A DNA stretch of 64,000 nucleotides, taken from positions 18,097,293 through 18,161,292 of the forward strand of contig NC_090176.1 in NCBI RefSeq assembly GCF_024679245.1, read 5' to 3'. This document shows positions 35,401-43,982 of the stretch, in pieces (within the stretch, counting starts at the first letter, position 1; each line of letters begins with the position of its first letter). A program made the position numbers and the translations under genes. Under the pieces are notes generated by a model that saw only the letters and a list, made by a program, of their open reading frames with translations, did not search any database and had not been told where the DNA came from. This stretch comes from Pseudorasbora parva (taxonomy: Eukaryota > Chordata > Actinopteri > Cypriniformes > Gobionidae).

Positions 35401-36766
35401 CTTCTGTCACTAAGAAAACAAAAACTAGCATCATTTTTACAAAAGAGAAGCAATGTTTACTCTAAGGCTGGAACACTATACAGTAATACTTAAAAGCTTT
35501 GTGAACTGAATAATATGAAATGTTTGAGAAGAACAAGCATTCTGCAATAAGAATGAAACTGCTCTTACTTTCAGTGCAAGACATTTCATCTTCCATGCTG
35601 TTCTCTGTGAAAGATTTAAAACGTCTTTAAAACTTTGATAATTCAAAAATTACTGCAGTAACATAAACCTTCTTTGTTAACATAAAAAAAAGTTAATACA
35701 TTTTTTTTTAGAAAATACCTGAAACAGAAATATTAATATAATGGCTATAAGCTGATGAGTTTGATAACTGTAGTTCACATCTGTAGAGGCCATCATGATC
35801 CTTCGATATATTTGTGAAAGTTAAATATGAAGTCAACAGATCTGGTGATGAATAGTTCTGCGATGATGACGTTTGAGCTGATCCCAACACTGGAGTCCAT
35901 AGGTTCGCTTTAGTCCATGTAATACTGAATCTCTGATCATCACAATACTTCAGATCACAGGAGATCCTGAAAGGCTTGTTTATACAGACTTTATGAACAG
36001 TCCCTCTCCGAACTTTAAAGACAGGACATATGGGGGTATGACCTAAAACATAAAATATTGCAGCAAATGTATGAAGGCAATAACACCAGTATAAAGTTAC
36101 AACATTAAAACAATCACAAGGATCAAATGAGACCGTGCTAAGGAAATTAACATATAAACGTTCCACTTCACTGCTTTGCTGTACGCAGCAGTTCTAATAG
36201 CAAACAGACAATAAATGTCCAACTGTAAAGCATTTGCTTTTAAGCGTTTGTTACACTGGTTTGTATTATAAAGACTACAAATGAAAAGTGTTTGGAAACA
36301 AACTAAACGACACTGTAAAAAAAAAAAAGTCAGGTCTCCAATTGAAAATTTTCTAGTGACTGATCACATCTAAATTTTTCAGTCTGTGAATTGATGCAAT
36401 TTAATTCACAGCATTTAAATTCGGCCAACTGAAAAATTTAAATGTGATCAGTCACTAGAAAATTTTCAATTGGAGACCTGACTTTTACAGTGTAAGGTGT
36501 GGTTTTAAACATAACGTTATGTCACCTAAAATACCCCTCAATGTAAAATTCCACTTGCAACTTTTTATAACATCTTTTAATTTAAATTCTTTCTGCACCG
36601 CCACAATCTGTTAAACATTTAATAAAAGTAAATCAACCTTAAACCTTAAAAAAATCAATAGAAGTTAAACCTTAAACTCACCTTGGATGTCAGTGCTCAC
36701 ATGGAGGATGAAAACAGCAAACGCGTCCAGGAACAAAGCTGTCTTCCTCAGGCATAGCCAATCCAT
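25899..36766 (-). CDS. btla: BTLA-like inhibitory immunoglobulin receptor, gene 2 (upstream paralog)
   Basis: Six minus-strand exons give a 316-aa reading: 36,766-36,682, 36,042-35,719, 35,604-35,569, 35,409-35,254, 34,415-34,378 and 26,210-25,899. All introns are GT-AG with phases 1,1,1,1,0. The domain order is signal peptide (MDWLCLRKTALFLDAF...), one Ig domain (KYC and YRC cysteines), stem, transmembrane exon and basic exon, then a 103-residue cytoplasmic tail. The tail holds an ITIM, VLYASL (Tyr about 285), and an ITSM-like SEYASI (Tyr about 310) close to the C-terminus, the layout of mammalian BTLA. The Ig exon differs from gene 1 at 5 of 108 residues. The last intron is about 8.2 kb and filled with repeats, so the tail assignment rests on phase, acceptor quality (ttattttgcag) and motif content. 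Function (TNFRSF14 binding, phosphatase recruitment) is inferred from the family. Confidence 0.82.
26338..27776. mobile_element. TTAA-bounded composite element with inverted arms
   Basis: TTAA lies at both ends. Inverted arms of about 240 bases match between 26,461-26,700 (gaaccggattggtcctt...) and 27,465-27,706. The right end is the 'gctgaagtaaccctttaa' terminus also seen at 17,622. Just left of the element, 'gttacttcagtgatttagca' resembles that same terminus, suggesting one TTAA element inside another. The middle (27,040-27,120) has 'gaaccggtt' repeats. Confidence 0.6.
26404..26455. repeat. (TA)n microsatellite
   Basis: About 52 bases of TA inside the left part of the composite element. 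Confidence 0.95.
27777..28849. other. Intron 5 of BTLA-like gene 2: repeat mosaic
   Basis: It starts with the terminus 'ttaaagctgcagtcc' of another dispersed element; a matching inverted end 'ctgcagctttaa' occurs at about 33,573-33,584. No exon is recognised. Confidence 0.4.
28850..29395 (-). repeat. Decayed inverted copy of the 7,483-9,117 element family
   Basis: 'tgtggtcttcacc', 'gttattaacattactgtag' and 'caatttacaaatagttgga' match, in reverse orientation, the outer parts of 7,483-9,117 and 55,035-55,561. The right side is cut off by a TA microsatellite and the left terminus is degraded. Confidence 0.6.
29402..29455. repeat. (TA)n microsatellite
   Basis: About 54 bases of TA repeats at the junction of two repeat fragments. 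Confidence 0.95.
29456..30479. other. Repeat-derived, non-coding
   Basis: It opens with 'taggggtgaccccgatagtc', which looks like a transposon end, but its partner end was not found. The stretch at 29,580-29,850 has a GC-rich repeat-like character. No gene seen. Confidence 0.35.
30480..30613. mobile_element. Short hairpin MITE, second copy of the 21,339 family
   Basis: The arms 'gcgcctcaatctgctcc...' and 'agggagctgattaagacgc' are inverted, with 'gtagtcagggcactgatca' paired inside. It is about 130 bases, slightly longer than the 21,339 copy. Confidence 0.6.
30650..31798 (+). mobile_element. LTR of a gypsy-like element, 5' damaged and split by an insertion
   Basis: Plus-strand signals are a TATA-like TATATATACC near 30,768, the probable transcript start TTTCTGAGCGTT (30,789-30,800), AATAAA near 31,741 and the end GTTACA at 31,798. 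Between about 30,812 and 31,603 an unrelated stretch is flanked by imperfect 12-base direct repeats CAATGGTTTCCT and CAATAGTTTCCT, so it is probably inserted. Confidence 0.6.
31800..32022 (-). mobile_element. Inverted partial LTR of the same family
   Basis: On the minus strand it reads from TGTCACAATTC at about 32,022 to TTTCTGAGCGTT at 31,811-31,800. It matches the U3 and transcript start of the neighbouring LTR but has about 40 extra bases before the start motif. It joins the first LTR head-on, one base beyond that LTR's CA end. Confidence 0.6.
32023..33686. other. Intron 5 of BTLA-like gene 2, no exon seen
   Basis: AT-rich, with repeats of 'aaccatggtt' words near 32,350-32,590 and the transposon terminus 'ctgcagctttaa' at about 33,573. 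No gene recognised. Confidence 0.4.
33687..34106. mobile_element. TTAA-flanked MITE (TTAAAGGAATTGTATGTAAG termini)
   Basis: TTAAAGGAATTGTATGTAAG at the left and the inverse of TTAAAGGAACTGTATGTAAG at the right bound a 420-base element with a C-rich middle. Confidence 0.75.
34461..35217. mobile_element. TTAA-flanked inverted-repeat element in intron 4 of BTLA-like gene 2
   Basis: Arms begin AAGGGTTAGTTCACCC and are bounded by TTAA at 34,461-34,464 and 35,214-35,217. The paralogous intron of gene 1 has a single TTAA at 10,317-10,320 with the same flanks (caagccacaac / tgtcaaaataac). This shows the pre-insertion site and proves a TTAA duplication. A related right end occurs at about 48,950-49,065. 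Confidence 0.9.
36311..36492. mobile_element. Near-perfect hairpin MITE in intron 1 of BTLA-like gene 2
   Basis: CACTGTAAAA...GTCAGGTCTCC at the left pairs with GGAGACCTGAC...TTTACAGTG at the right. The two halves are nearly complete inverted copies around 36,400. The corresponding intron of gene 1 is only 200 bases and lacks it. Confidence 0.85.
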
Positions 36767-36985
36767 CTTAAACACAAGTATGCCAAAATGGTCTCCAAAA
36801 TATAAATTAATTCAGTTTAATCCTCACAGTCACCAACTAAATCATACAACTACACACTTATTTCTGTCACTTCGTCATTGTGCTCTTCATTTTTCTACTT
36901 GTGGTTTCTATTTCCTTTACCTACGCATTATGCACTCATCCTGCTCCGTGTGCTTTTGCACATGTTTAGTGAGCTTCACGTGATT

Positions 36986-37470
36986 TGGACAGGAGAGCAG
37001 TTTTTTCTCTGCAGTTTTGTTGCTATGCAAACTTGATGTACAGTTATTACACCTTACTGAAGCACAAATAAATACCCTTGTATTTGTAGTTGTTTAGAAT
37101 GTAAGTGGAAAAAAAAACTCTCACACATCCACAGTTGTGTTAAAGGTGCCCTAGAATGAAATTGAATTAACCTTGCCATGGTGAAATAATAAGAGTTCAG
37201 TACATGGACATCACATACTGTGAGTCTCAAACATCATTGCCTCCTACTCCTAAACACCACGGAAAAAAGTGCTTCTCAACATAAACCCAACCGTGACGCA
37301 AGCGTTGGGGATCATTTATATGCACGCCCCCAACATTTGCATCTGTCCAAACATGTTCATTGTCAGGCGGAACTGACGGAGCGAATCATCAGGTTAACAA
37401 GCTGCTCGAATGGACACACGTCATGTTCCAGGCTGTGCAGGAGACTTTTCTACCCTTCCCACAGATAAAA
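36986..37470. mobile_element. Fragment of a TTAA-type element (TTAAAGGTGCCCTAGAATG)
   Basis: A terminus TTAAAGGTGCCCTAGAATG starts at about 37,140 and its body continues to about 37,470. No right terminus was found. The part before 37,140 is unremarkable flank. Confidence 0.5.
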
Positions 37471-37539
37471 AATGTCAACAGTCATGGTATGGCGTTATTT
37501 CCCTGTCAAATGTCGAGAGCACATTATTGTAGCGCGAAA

Positions 37540-37700
37540 GTACATTAATATAGTGCGCGAGCGCGAATCTCTCTGCTTGAGCGCGGAATGTAATGCGCGA
37601 GCGCAAATCTCCCTCTGCTCGCGCGCGGAATGTAATGTGCGAGCGCGAATCTCGCTGCTCGTGCGCGAGAACTCTGCGTGCGCTTCTCAGATACGCTGCT
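37540..37700 (+). repeat. CpG-rich imperfect tandem repeat upstream of the integrase gene
   Basis: About three units of roughly 50 bases with 'gcgcgagcgcgaatctc' and 'gcggaatgtaatg'. This is the most GC- and CpG-dense spot in the region and lies about 300 bases before a start codon. Confidence 0.6.
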
Positions 37701-38492
37701 CTTGTTAGAATATTTTGTCTGGGCTCACTCAGAGAACATGCCTGCACTTAAAACGTGCTCCTCCGCTCGCTTACGCATAAATACTCTTCTCTACGATTTA
37801 TTTCTCTTTGCTCTTGGAATAAAAGCTATCAAAACGGCAACAACCAATCAGACATAGGCTTCAGCGACTGACCAATGAAAACGCGACATCGTACAGGGAA
37901 TCTTATTGGTTGATATTGAACCGCACATGGAATCAGAAAGAATCACTTCAATCAAGACAAGCCAAGATGGATCCGCCGAATCCACGATCTCAGGTAAGTT
38001 TACCAGTTTTATTTGTTTTGATGTTAAATTATTATGTCAAATGTTTCTTAGAAATGTCTGGTAAGAGGGCGATTGGATTATTTTACATATAAATCAGATA
38101 AATGATCTAACGTTCATCTCTCTCTATCTGCATCTGTATTGTAAACATTAAGTAATATGTAAGTAATTTTGTTTACAAGGTTGGTCTGGACCACTCTTGG
38201 CTATACCTTATCAATGTCGACAGCCTATTGAAATATAATTTTTAAAATTATAAAGCTGTAGGCCTAACACACTACTATAGTTCTAATAGTTCTAATACTA
38301 TTATGCTACTATTTACTATGCATTCCTTTGTGTTCAGCAGATGAAAAAAAAATCATACTGGTTTTAACTACTTGAGGAGTGTTAAATTATGACAGAATTT
38401 TCATTTTTTGGGGGAACTATCCCTTTAATCAACAATATGTTATAGTTCGGGGAACACATCTAGAAATTGTATATCTTCATTTAAGATATATA

Positions 38493-38518
38493 CCCCCCCC
38501 CCCCCCCCCCCCCCCCCC
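38493..38518 (+). repeat. C26 homopolymer in the exon-2 polypyrimidine tract
   Basis: An uninterrupted run of C ends five bases before the acceptor AG of exon 2 of the integrase gene. Confidence 0.9.
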
Positions 38519-38661
38519 TACAGATCTTGCTTAGACAACTGGTCTTGGACAGATTACTGAATAAGCTGCAGTATATTGTTAGCCATTCTGCCTCAGGCCT
38601 CAACCTCGATTATCTACATTTCATTTGCACACATGAACTAATACTCATTGATGCATTAGAA

Positions 38662-38853
38662 CAGTGGTTCTCAAACCTGTCCTAGGGACCCCTCACCATT
38701 GCACATTTTGCATGTTCCCTCATCAAACAAACCCAATTCAAGTCTTGCAGTCTCTACTAATGAGCTGATGATTTGAATCAGGTGTGTTAGATGAGGGAGA
38801 CATGCAAAATGTGCACTGGTTGGGGGTCCCCAGGACAGGTTTGAGAACCACTG
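38662..38853. mobile_element. hAT MITE inserted in exon 2 of the integrase gene
   Basis: The ends are CAGTGGTTCTCAAAC and GTTTGAGAACCACTG. CATTAGAA is duplicated at 38,654-38,661 and 38,854-38,861, an 8-bp hAT-type duplication. Ignoring the element and one duplicate, the open frame of exon 2 runs straight through. Confidence 0.92.
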
Positions 38854-39774
38854 CATTAGAAGAACAAAACGTTATCCCAGAATGCATTGTAAATGCCCTT
38901 AGGGACCTCTGTATTTTGGTGAGAGAGCAGGTTGAAAATGAAACAAATGAAACACTTCAAATTGAGGTGGAGGCAGTCGCGGGAGTTATGGGACGACCTA
39001 AAATCACAGTTGAAAATGAGAAGATTAAGTCCTTGCTAGACATTCAGCTGACCGTCCCTTGCATAGCCAAACTGTTAGGAGTTAGTGAAAGTACAGTTTT
39101 CCGTAGGATGAGAGAGTTTGGACTGTCTGTGTCAGACTCCTACAATAGGTGACCAAGAGCTTGATATGTTAGTGACCAACATCAAGTCTCAAATGCCTCA
39201 TGTGGGCTATAGATTGATGATGGGAAGGTTGAGATCTCTAGGTTACAAGATACAGTGGAGCAGACTGAGGGCATCTATGCACAGAGTAGATGCAGTTGGG
39301 ATTTTTTCCCGCATGACACAGCTAGGCTGTGTAGTGAGGAGAAAATACTCTGTCAGGGCCCCTCTCAGTCTAGTGCATGTGGATACCAACCACAAACTGA
39401 TAAGGTAGGTTTCTAACTTTTTTTGTACAATTTTACATGAGACAGCAATATAAATAATTAATACAATCAGTTTTCTCTTTCAACTAGATACAACATTGTC
39501 ATATTTGGGGGCATTGATGGTTTTTCCAGAAAGGTAATAAGCTGTGTTTTTATTGGTTATAATGAAACTGTTATTATATATTTTGTTGTGATAGATACTG
39601 TCCATTCCAAATAAACATTATGCTATGGATTTTCTCTCTTTAGATAATGTACTTGGATGCAGCTAACAACAAGGCATCAACTGCCTTTACCTTCTTTTTA
39701 CAATCCATTGAGAAGAACGGTGTGCCTTCAAGGTAATTGCTAGTAAAACTGTATTTTTTTATAGTACATTTGAA

Positions 39775-40701
39775 CAGGGGCGTAGGAGCAACTTTGACAT
39801 TGGGGGGGACATTTTCGCCGCTATGAATCAACGTCCATCCCACCAACATAATAGTAACAGTAGCCTATAGTGACGTGGTACAAAATGTATAGAATCACAA
39901 ACAGCAAATAAATAAACAAAATCATCAATTTATCATCTGTTTAAATCATCTGTTTATTATTACACAAATATTGAAGTTGGGAAACATAAAAGTGTACAAA
40001 CCCCTCCTGTAATTGCAGGCAGAAAGGAAAGTAGCACTTTAAAAGGCAAATATTTGATTCGTAACCCCCCAAAAATACAACAGTAGAAATATCCTTTAAA
40101 AATGTTGTTGTTATTATAAATAATCTCCCATTCAGTGGCCTAGCTAATGATGGGCCCCAGTGCAGGCTATTAGGCCCCCCCTAACCTAGCATGTAACACT
40201 TTAGGTTTCATTTCTATATCAGGATATCGGTTTTTTATTATTATTTACAAATCAAATATTAATGGCTTATTCTGTGTCACCGTAGGGCCTACATCCCTTA
40301 ATCATAAAAAAGACACTCTTTTATAATCACTAAGATTCCAAATGTGAGTTATTTAGGGGGGTTCGGGGGCATGCTCCCCCGAGAAAATTTAGATTTCTAG
40401 GATCTACATATGTGCATTTTAAGATGTTCTGAAGGCCAAAAAAGTAGATAACAATATTACTATAGACTCATCAAGATGGACATGTTGACATAGGCTACTT
40501 TTTTGTGAGTTTGTCCGTTCAAACGCAAGACTTGAAAGAGAACTCAATATTAGCGCGCTGTGAGACTGCACGCTTTCGGATGAGTGCACAGAGACAGATG
40601 TTCCCGTTCGCGTCTTCTGCCACTACACGCGGGTGATGATGATGAAAATGACTGTCCATATTTGAACCTAAGGCAGCACTCGCATGCATTGAACAAAGTT
40701 T
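39775..40701 (+). mobile_element. Left part of a hAT-like element
   Basis: It begins CAGGGGCGTAGGAGC after CATTTGAA. The block at 40,357-40,465 (gggggcatgctcccccgag...) matches 51,867-51,960 inside another hAT element, supporting the class. No right end was found; the tyrosine-recombinase element follows at 40,702. This insertion sits in the intron after exon 4 of the integrase gene. Confidence 0.55.
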
Positions 40702-40820
40702 ATTTCACGAGTTCACACTTACAAATAATTCAGATAGAATAAATGGTATGCGTATTTGGCGTGCTGTCCGAGGAGAGGGCTCCGAGCTCGGTATTTGGCC
40801 CGAACCCAGAGTACTCCCCC
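40702..40820 (-). repeat. Split direct repeat B2 (element right end, minus-strand reading)
   Basis: 119 bases from ATTTCACGAGTTC to GAGTACTCCCCC, identical to 41,058-41,176 by inspection. Confidence 0.9.
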
Positions 40821-40879
40821 CGTATTTCTGGTTAGGAAAGTTAACCAGGTGCGTGTGAGGTAGAAGGGGTGGTGGAGGG

Positions 40880-41059
40880 ATGCTGCAAACTTTGTCAAGG
40901 AACGTTGGTGAGTTGACTGGGTATTTATGTGATCCTCCACTTGAGCTGATTGGTAGACATGTTGATTACTGATTGTTGACAGCTGGTTGGAATGACATCA
41001 TGATTAGGTAGATCATTTGAACGTGCTTCTCCCGAACTTAGTTTTTTAAGAAACATCAT
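40880..41059 (-). repeat. Split direct repeat A2
   Basis: 180 bases from ATGCTGCAAACTTTG to AAGAAACATCAT, identical to 47,833-48,012 by inspection. It overlaps B1 by the dinucleotide AT. Confidence 0.92.
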
Positions 41060-41176
41060 TTCACGAGTTCACACTTACAAATAATTCAGATAGAATAAAT
41101 GGTATGCGTATTTGGCGTGCTGTCCGAGGAGAGGGCTCCGAGCTCGGTATTTGGCCCGAACCCAGAGTACTCCCCC
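41058..41176 (-). repeat. Split direct repeat B1
   Basis: An identical copy of 40,702-40,820, abutting A2. The A2/B1 joint corresponds to the joined ends of a circular intermediate. Confidence 0.92.
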
Positions 41177-41379
41177 AAAAAATTGCTACTAGCATAGGAC
41201 AGCAGCCAGTAAATGATGTTGATGCCCCCCAAAAGTTACAGAGCATGAACTGGTGCTGTGCCAATCGAAGGGGGGGATAGTCACTGGATCGGGAGATCTT
41301 GTTCATTATTGTCTGAGGTTTGTATGGTCGTGATATCAGAAAGGTGAACCTCGTTGGTAGTCAGCTGGGGTGGTTGCGT

Positions 41380-43880
41380 GTAGGCAAGAGGAGATAGCAG
41401 TGCTGTGGCAGTGGAGACGAGCTGTTTCAGCATACTTTCAAACGTATCCAATGAGCTGGCTGTACAAAGAATTAGGCTCCTGTAGGAGTTGAGAAGATGA
41501 CACTGCTGTGGGGGTGGGACAAGTTTGGATGGAGGAACAGAACTCCTGCGGGAGTGAGGTTGGTGATACTGCTGTGGCAGTGGAGATGAGCCCTTTTAAA
41601 TCTGCTTTCCAAACTATCCGAAGACCCAGTTGTACAGAGAATTGGGCTCCTGTGGGGTGGAGAAGGTGAGACTGCTGAGACAGTGAAACAGGTTTTGAAA
41701 AGACGTATCAGAGCTCCTGCGGGAGCGAAATTGACTATAACTGCTGCGGCAGAGGATACGAGACGTTTCAACTTGCTTTCCAACTATCCAAACGAACAAT
41801 TTGCACGGATGATTGGGCTCCTGTGGGAATGGAGATGACGACATTGCTGTGGTATTGAAACGAGTTTCAATGGAGTATCGGGCTTTGCGAGAGCCGAGTT
41901 GTCGATACTGCTGCAGCCGTGGAGACGAGCCATTTAACTTGTTTTTCGAAACCAGTGAGCTGGGTTGGACGTAGAACTGACACTCCTGCGGAAATATGGA
42001 GAAATCACTGCTGTGGCAGTACAAGCAAGTTGAATGGAAAAAACGGAACTCTTGCGGGAGCTGAGGCGGTATCACTGCTGTGGCATTGGAGGCCTTTGGG
42101 TGGAGGAACTGGCTTCTGTTGGAGCGGAGGAGATGACACTGTTTTGCAGTAAAGTCGGTTGGAGAAACTGGGCTTCTGCTGGAGCGAATGAGATAACACT
42201 GCTACGGCAGTGAGAACTAGCTGGATGGAAAAGCTTAGCTTCTGTTAGAACGGAGGAGATACTGCTGCGGCAGTGAGAGCCAGCTGGATGGGGAATACTG
42301 AGCTTCTATTGGAGTGGAGGAGATAACACTGCTGCGGCAGTGAAAACCAGCTGGATGGAAAAGCTTAGCTTCTGTAAGAACGGAGGAGATACTGCTGCGG
42401 CAGTGAGAGCCAGCTGGATGGGGAATGCTGAGCTTCTATTGGATCGAAGGAGATACTGCTGCGGCAGTGAGAGCCAGCTGGATGGGGAATAATGAGCTTC
42501 TATTGGAGCGGAGGAGATAACACTGCTGCGGCAGTGAGAGCCAGCTGGATGGAGAATCCTGAGCTTCTGTTAGAGCGGAGGAGATAACACTGCTGCGGCA
42601 GTGAGAGCCAGCTGGATGGAGAATCCTGAGCTTCTGTTAGAGCGGAGGAGATAACACTGCTGCGGCAGTGAGAGCCAGCTGGATGGAGAATCTTGAGCTT
42701 CTGTTAGAGCGGAGGAGATAACACTGCTGCGGCAGTGAGAGCCAGCTGGATGGAGAATCCTGAACTTCTGTTAGAGCAGAGGAGATACTGCTGCGGCAAT
42801 GAGAGCCAGCTGGATGAAGAATCCTGAGCTTTTGTTAGAGCGGAGGAGATAACACTGCTGCGGCAGTGAGAGCCAGCTGGATGGAGAATTCTGAACTTTT
42901 GTTAGAGCGGAGGAGAAAACACTGCTGTGGCAGTGAGAGCCGGCTGGATGGAGAATCCTGAACTTTTGTTAGAGCGGAGGAGATAAGCCGGCTGGATGGA
43001 GAATCCTGAACTTTTGTTAGAGCAGAGAAGATAACACTGCTGTGGCAGTGAAAGCCAGCTGGATGGGGAATACTGAGCTTCTGTTAGAACAGAGGAGATA
43101 ACTGCTGCGGCAGTGAGAGCCAGCTGGATGGAGAATCCTGAACTTTTGTTAGAGCGGAGGAGATAAGCCGGCTGGATGGAGAATCCTGAACTTTTGTTAG
43201 AGCGGAGGAGATAACACTGCTGTGGCAGTGAAAGCCAGCTGGATGGGGAATACTGAGCTTCTGTTAGAACAGAGGAGATAACTGCTGCGGCAGTGAGAGC
43301 CAGCTGGATGGAGAATCCTGAGCTTTTGTTAGAGCGGAGGAGATAACACTGCTGCGGCAGTGAGAGCCAGCTGGATGGAGAATCCTGAGCTTCTGTTAGA
43401 GCGGAGGAGATAACACTGCTGCGGCAGTGACAGCCAGCTGGATGGAGAATCCTGAGCTTCTGTTAGAGCGGAGGAGATAACTGCTGCGGCAGTAACAGCC
43501 AGCTGGATGGAGAATCCTGAACTTTTGTTAGAGCGGAGGAGATAACACTGCTGCGGCAGTGAGAGCCGGCTGGATGGAGAATCCTGAGCTTCTGTTAGAG
43601 CGGGGGAGATACTGCTGCGGCAGTGACAGCCAGCTGGATGGAGGATCTTGAGCTTCTGTTAGAGCGGAGGAGATAACACTGCTGCGGCAGTGACAGCCAG
43701 CTGGATGGAGAATCCTGAGCTTCTGTTAGAGCGGAGGAGATAACACTGCTGCGGCAGTGAGAGCCAGCTGGATGGAGAATCCTGAGCTTCTATTAGAGCG
43801 GAGGAGATAACACTGCTGCAGTGAAAAATTTGAGGTGGGTTCCTGCGGGAGTGACTGGAGAGATGCTGCTACGGCAGTGA
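41380..43880. repeat. Hairpin-bearing minisatellite array A (about 66-bp units)
   Basis: From about 42,190 to 43,820 there are roughly two dozen units of about 66 bases, each containing CACTGCTGCGGCAGTG (6-bp stem, TGCG loop) and a degenerate GAGCTTCTGTTAGAGC. The stretch 41,380-42,190 holds older, more diverged units with both hairpins (GCTCCTGCGGGAGT and ACTGCTGTGGCAGT). Some units are short (for example near 42,970 and 43,160) through internal deletions. Confidence 0.9.
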
Positions 43881-43982
43881 ATATTATTGATTCATTTAGT
43901 GAATTTGGTGATGTTGAATTGGAGTGGATGTGGTGATCCTGTAGGATTGAGTGTATGGAAACAAGCTGAAGCTGAAACAATT

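Larger units (their letters stand above)
37967..39732 (+). pseudogene. Multi-exon integrase-domain gene, 5' part, disrupted
   Basis: Exon 1 (37,967-37,993) encodes MDPPNPRSQ and joins in phase to exon 2, which begins at 38,524 after a C-rich acceptor. Exon 2 runs to 39,404, exon 3 is 39,488-39,533 and exon 4 is 39,644-39,732, with GT-AG borders. The protein shows an N-terminal helical region, GRPKITVENEK, a helix-turn-helix (IAKLLGVSESTVFRRMREFG) and the start of an integrase core (LVHVDTNHKLIR, IFGGIDGFSRK, YLDAANNKAS). A family with this layout is common in fish genomes; I regard it as an integrase-derived gene or intron-bearing transposon gene of uncertain class. Lesions are a hAT MITE in exon 2 (38,662-38,853), a frameshift near 39,150 (about five bases missing) and no recognisable continuation after exon 4. 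Confidence 0.75.

Noticed and set aside
42190..43830. Regular short repeats, considered as a CRISPR array
   Set aside because: Units are contiguous tandem copies without unique spacers, and the context is a fish mobile element.
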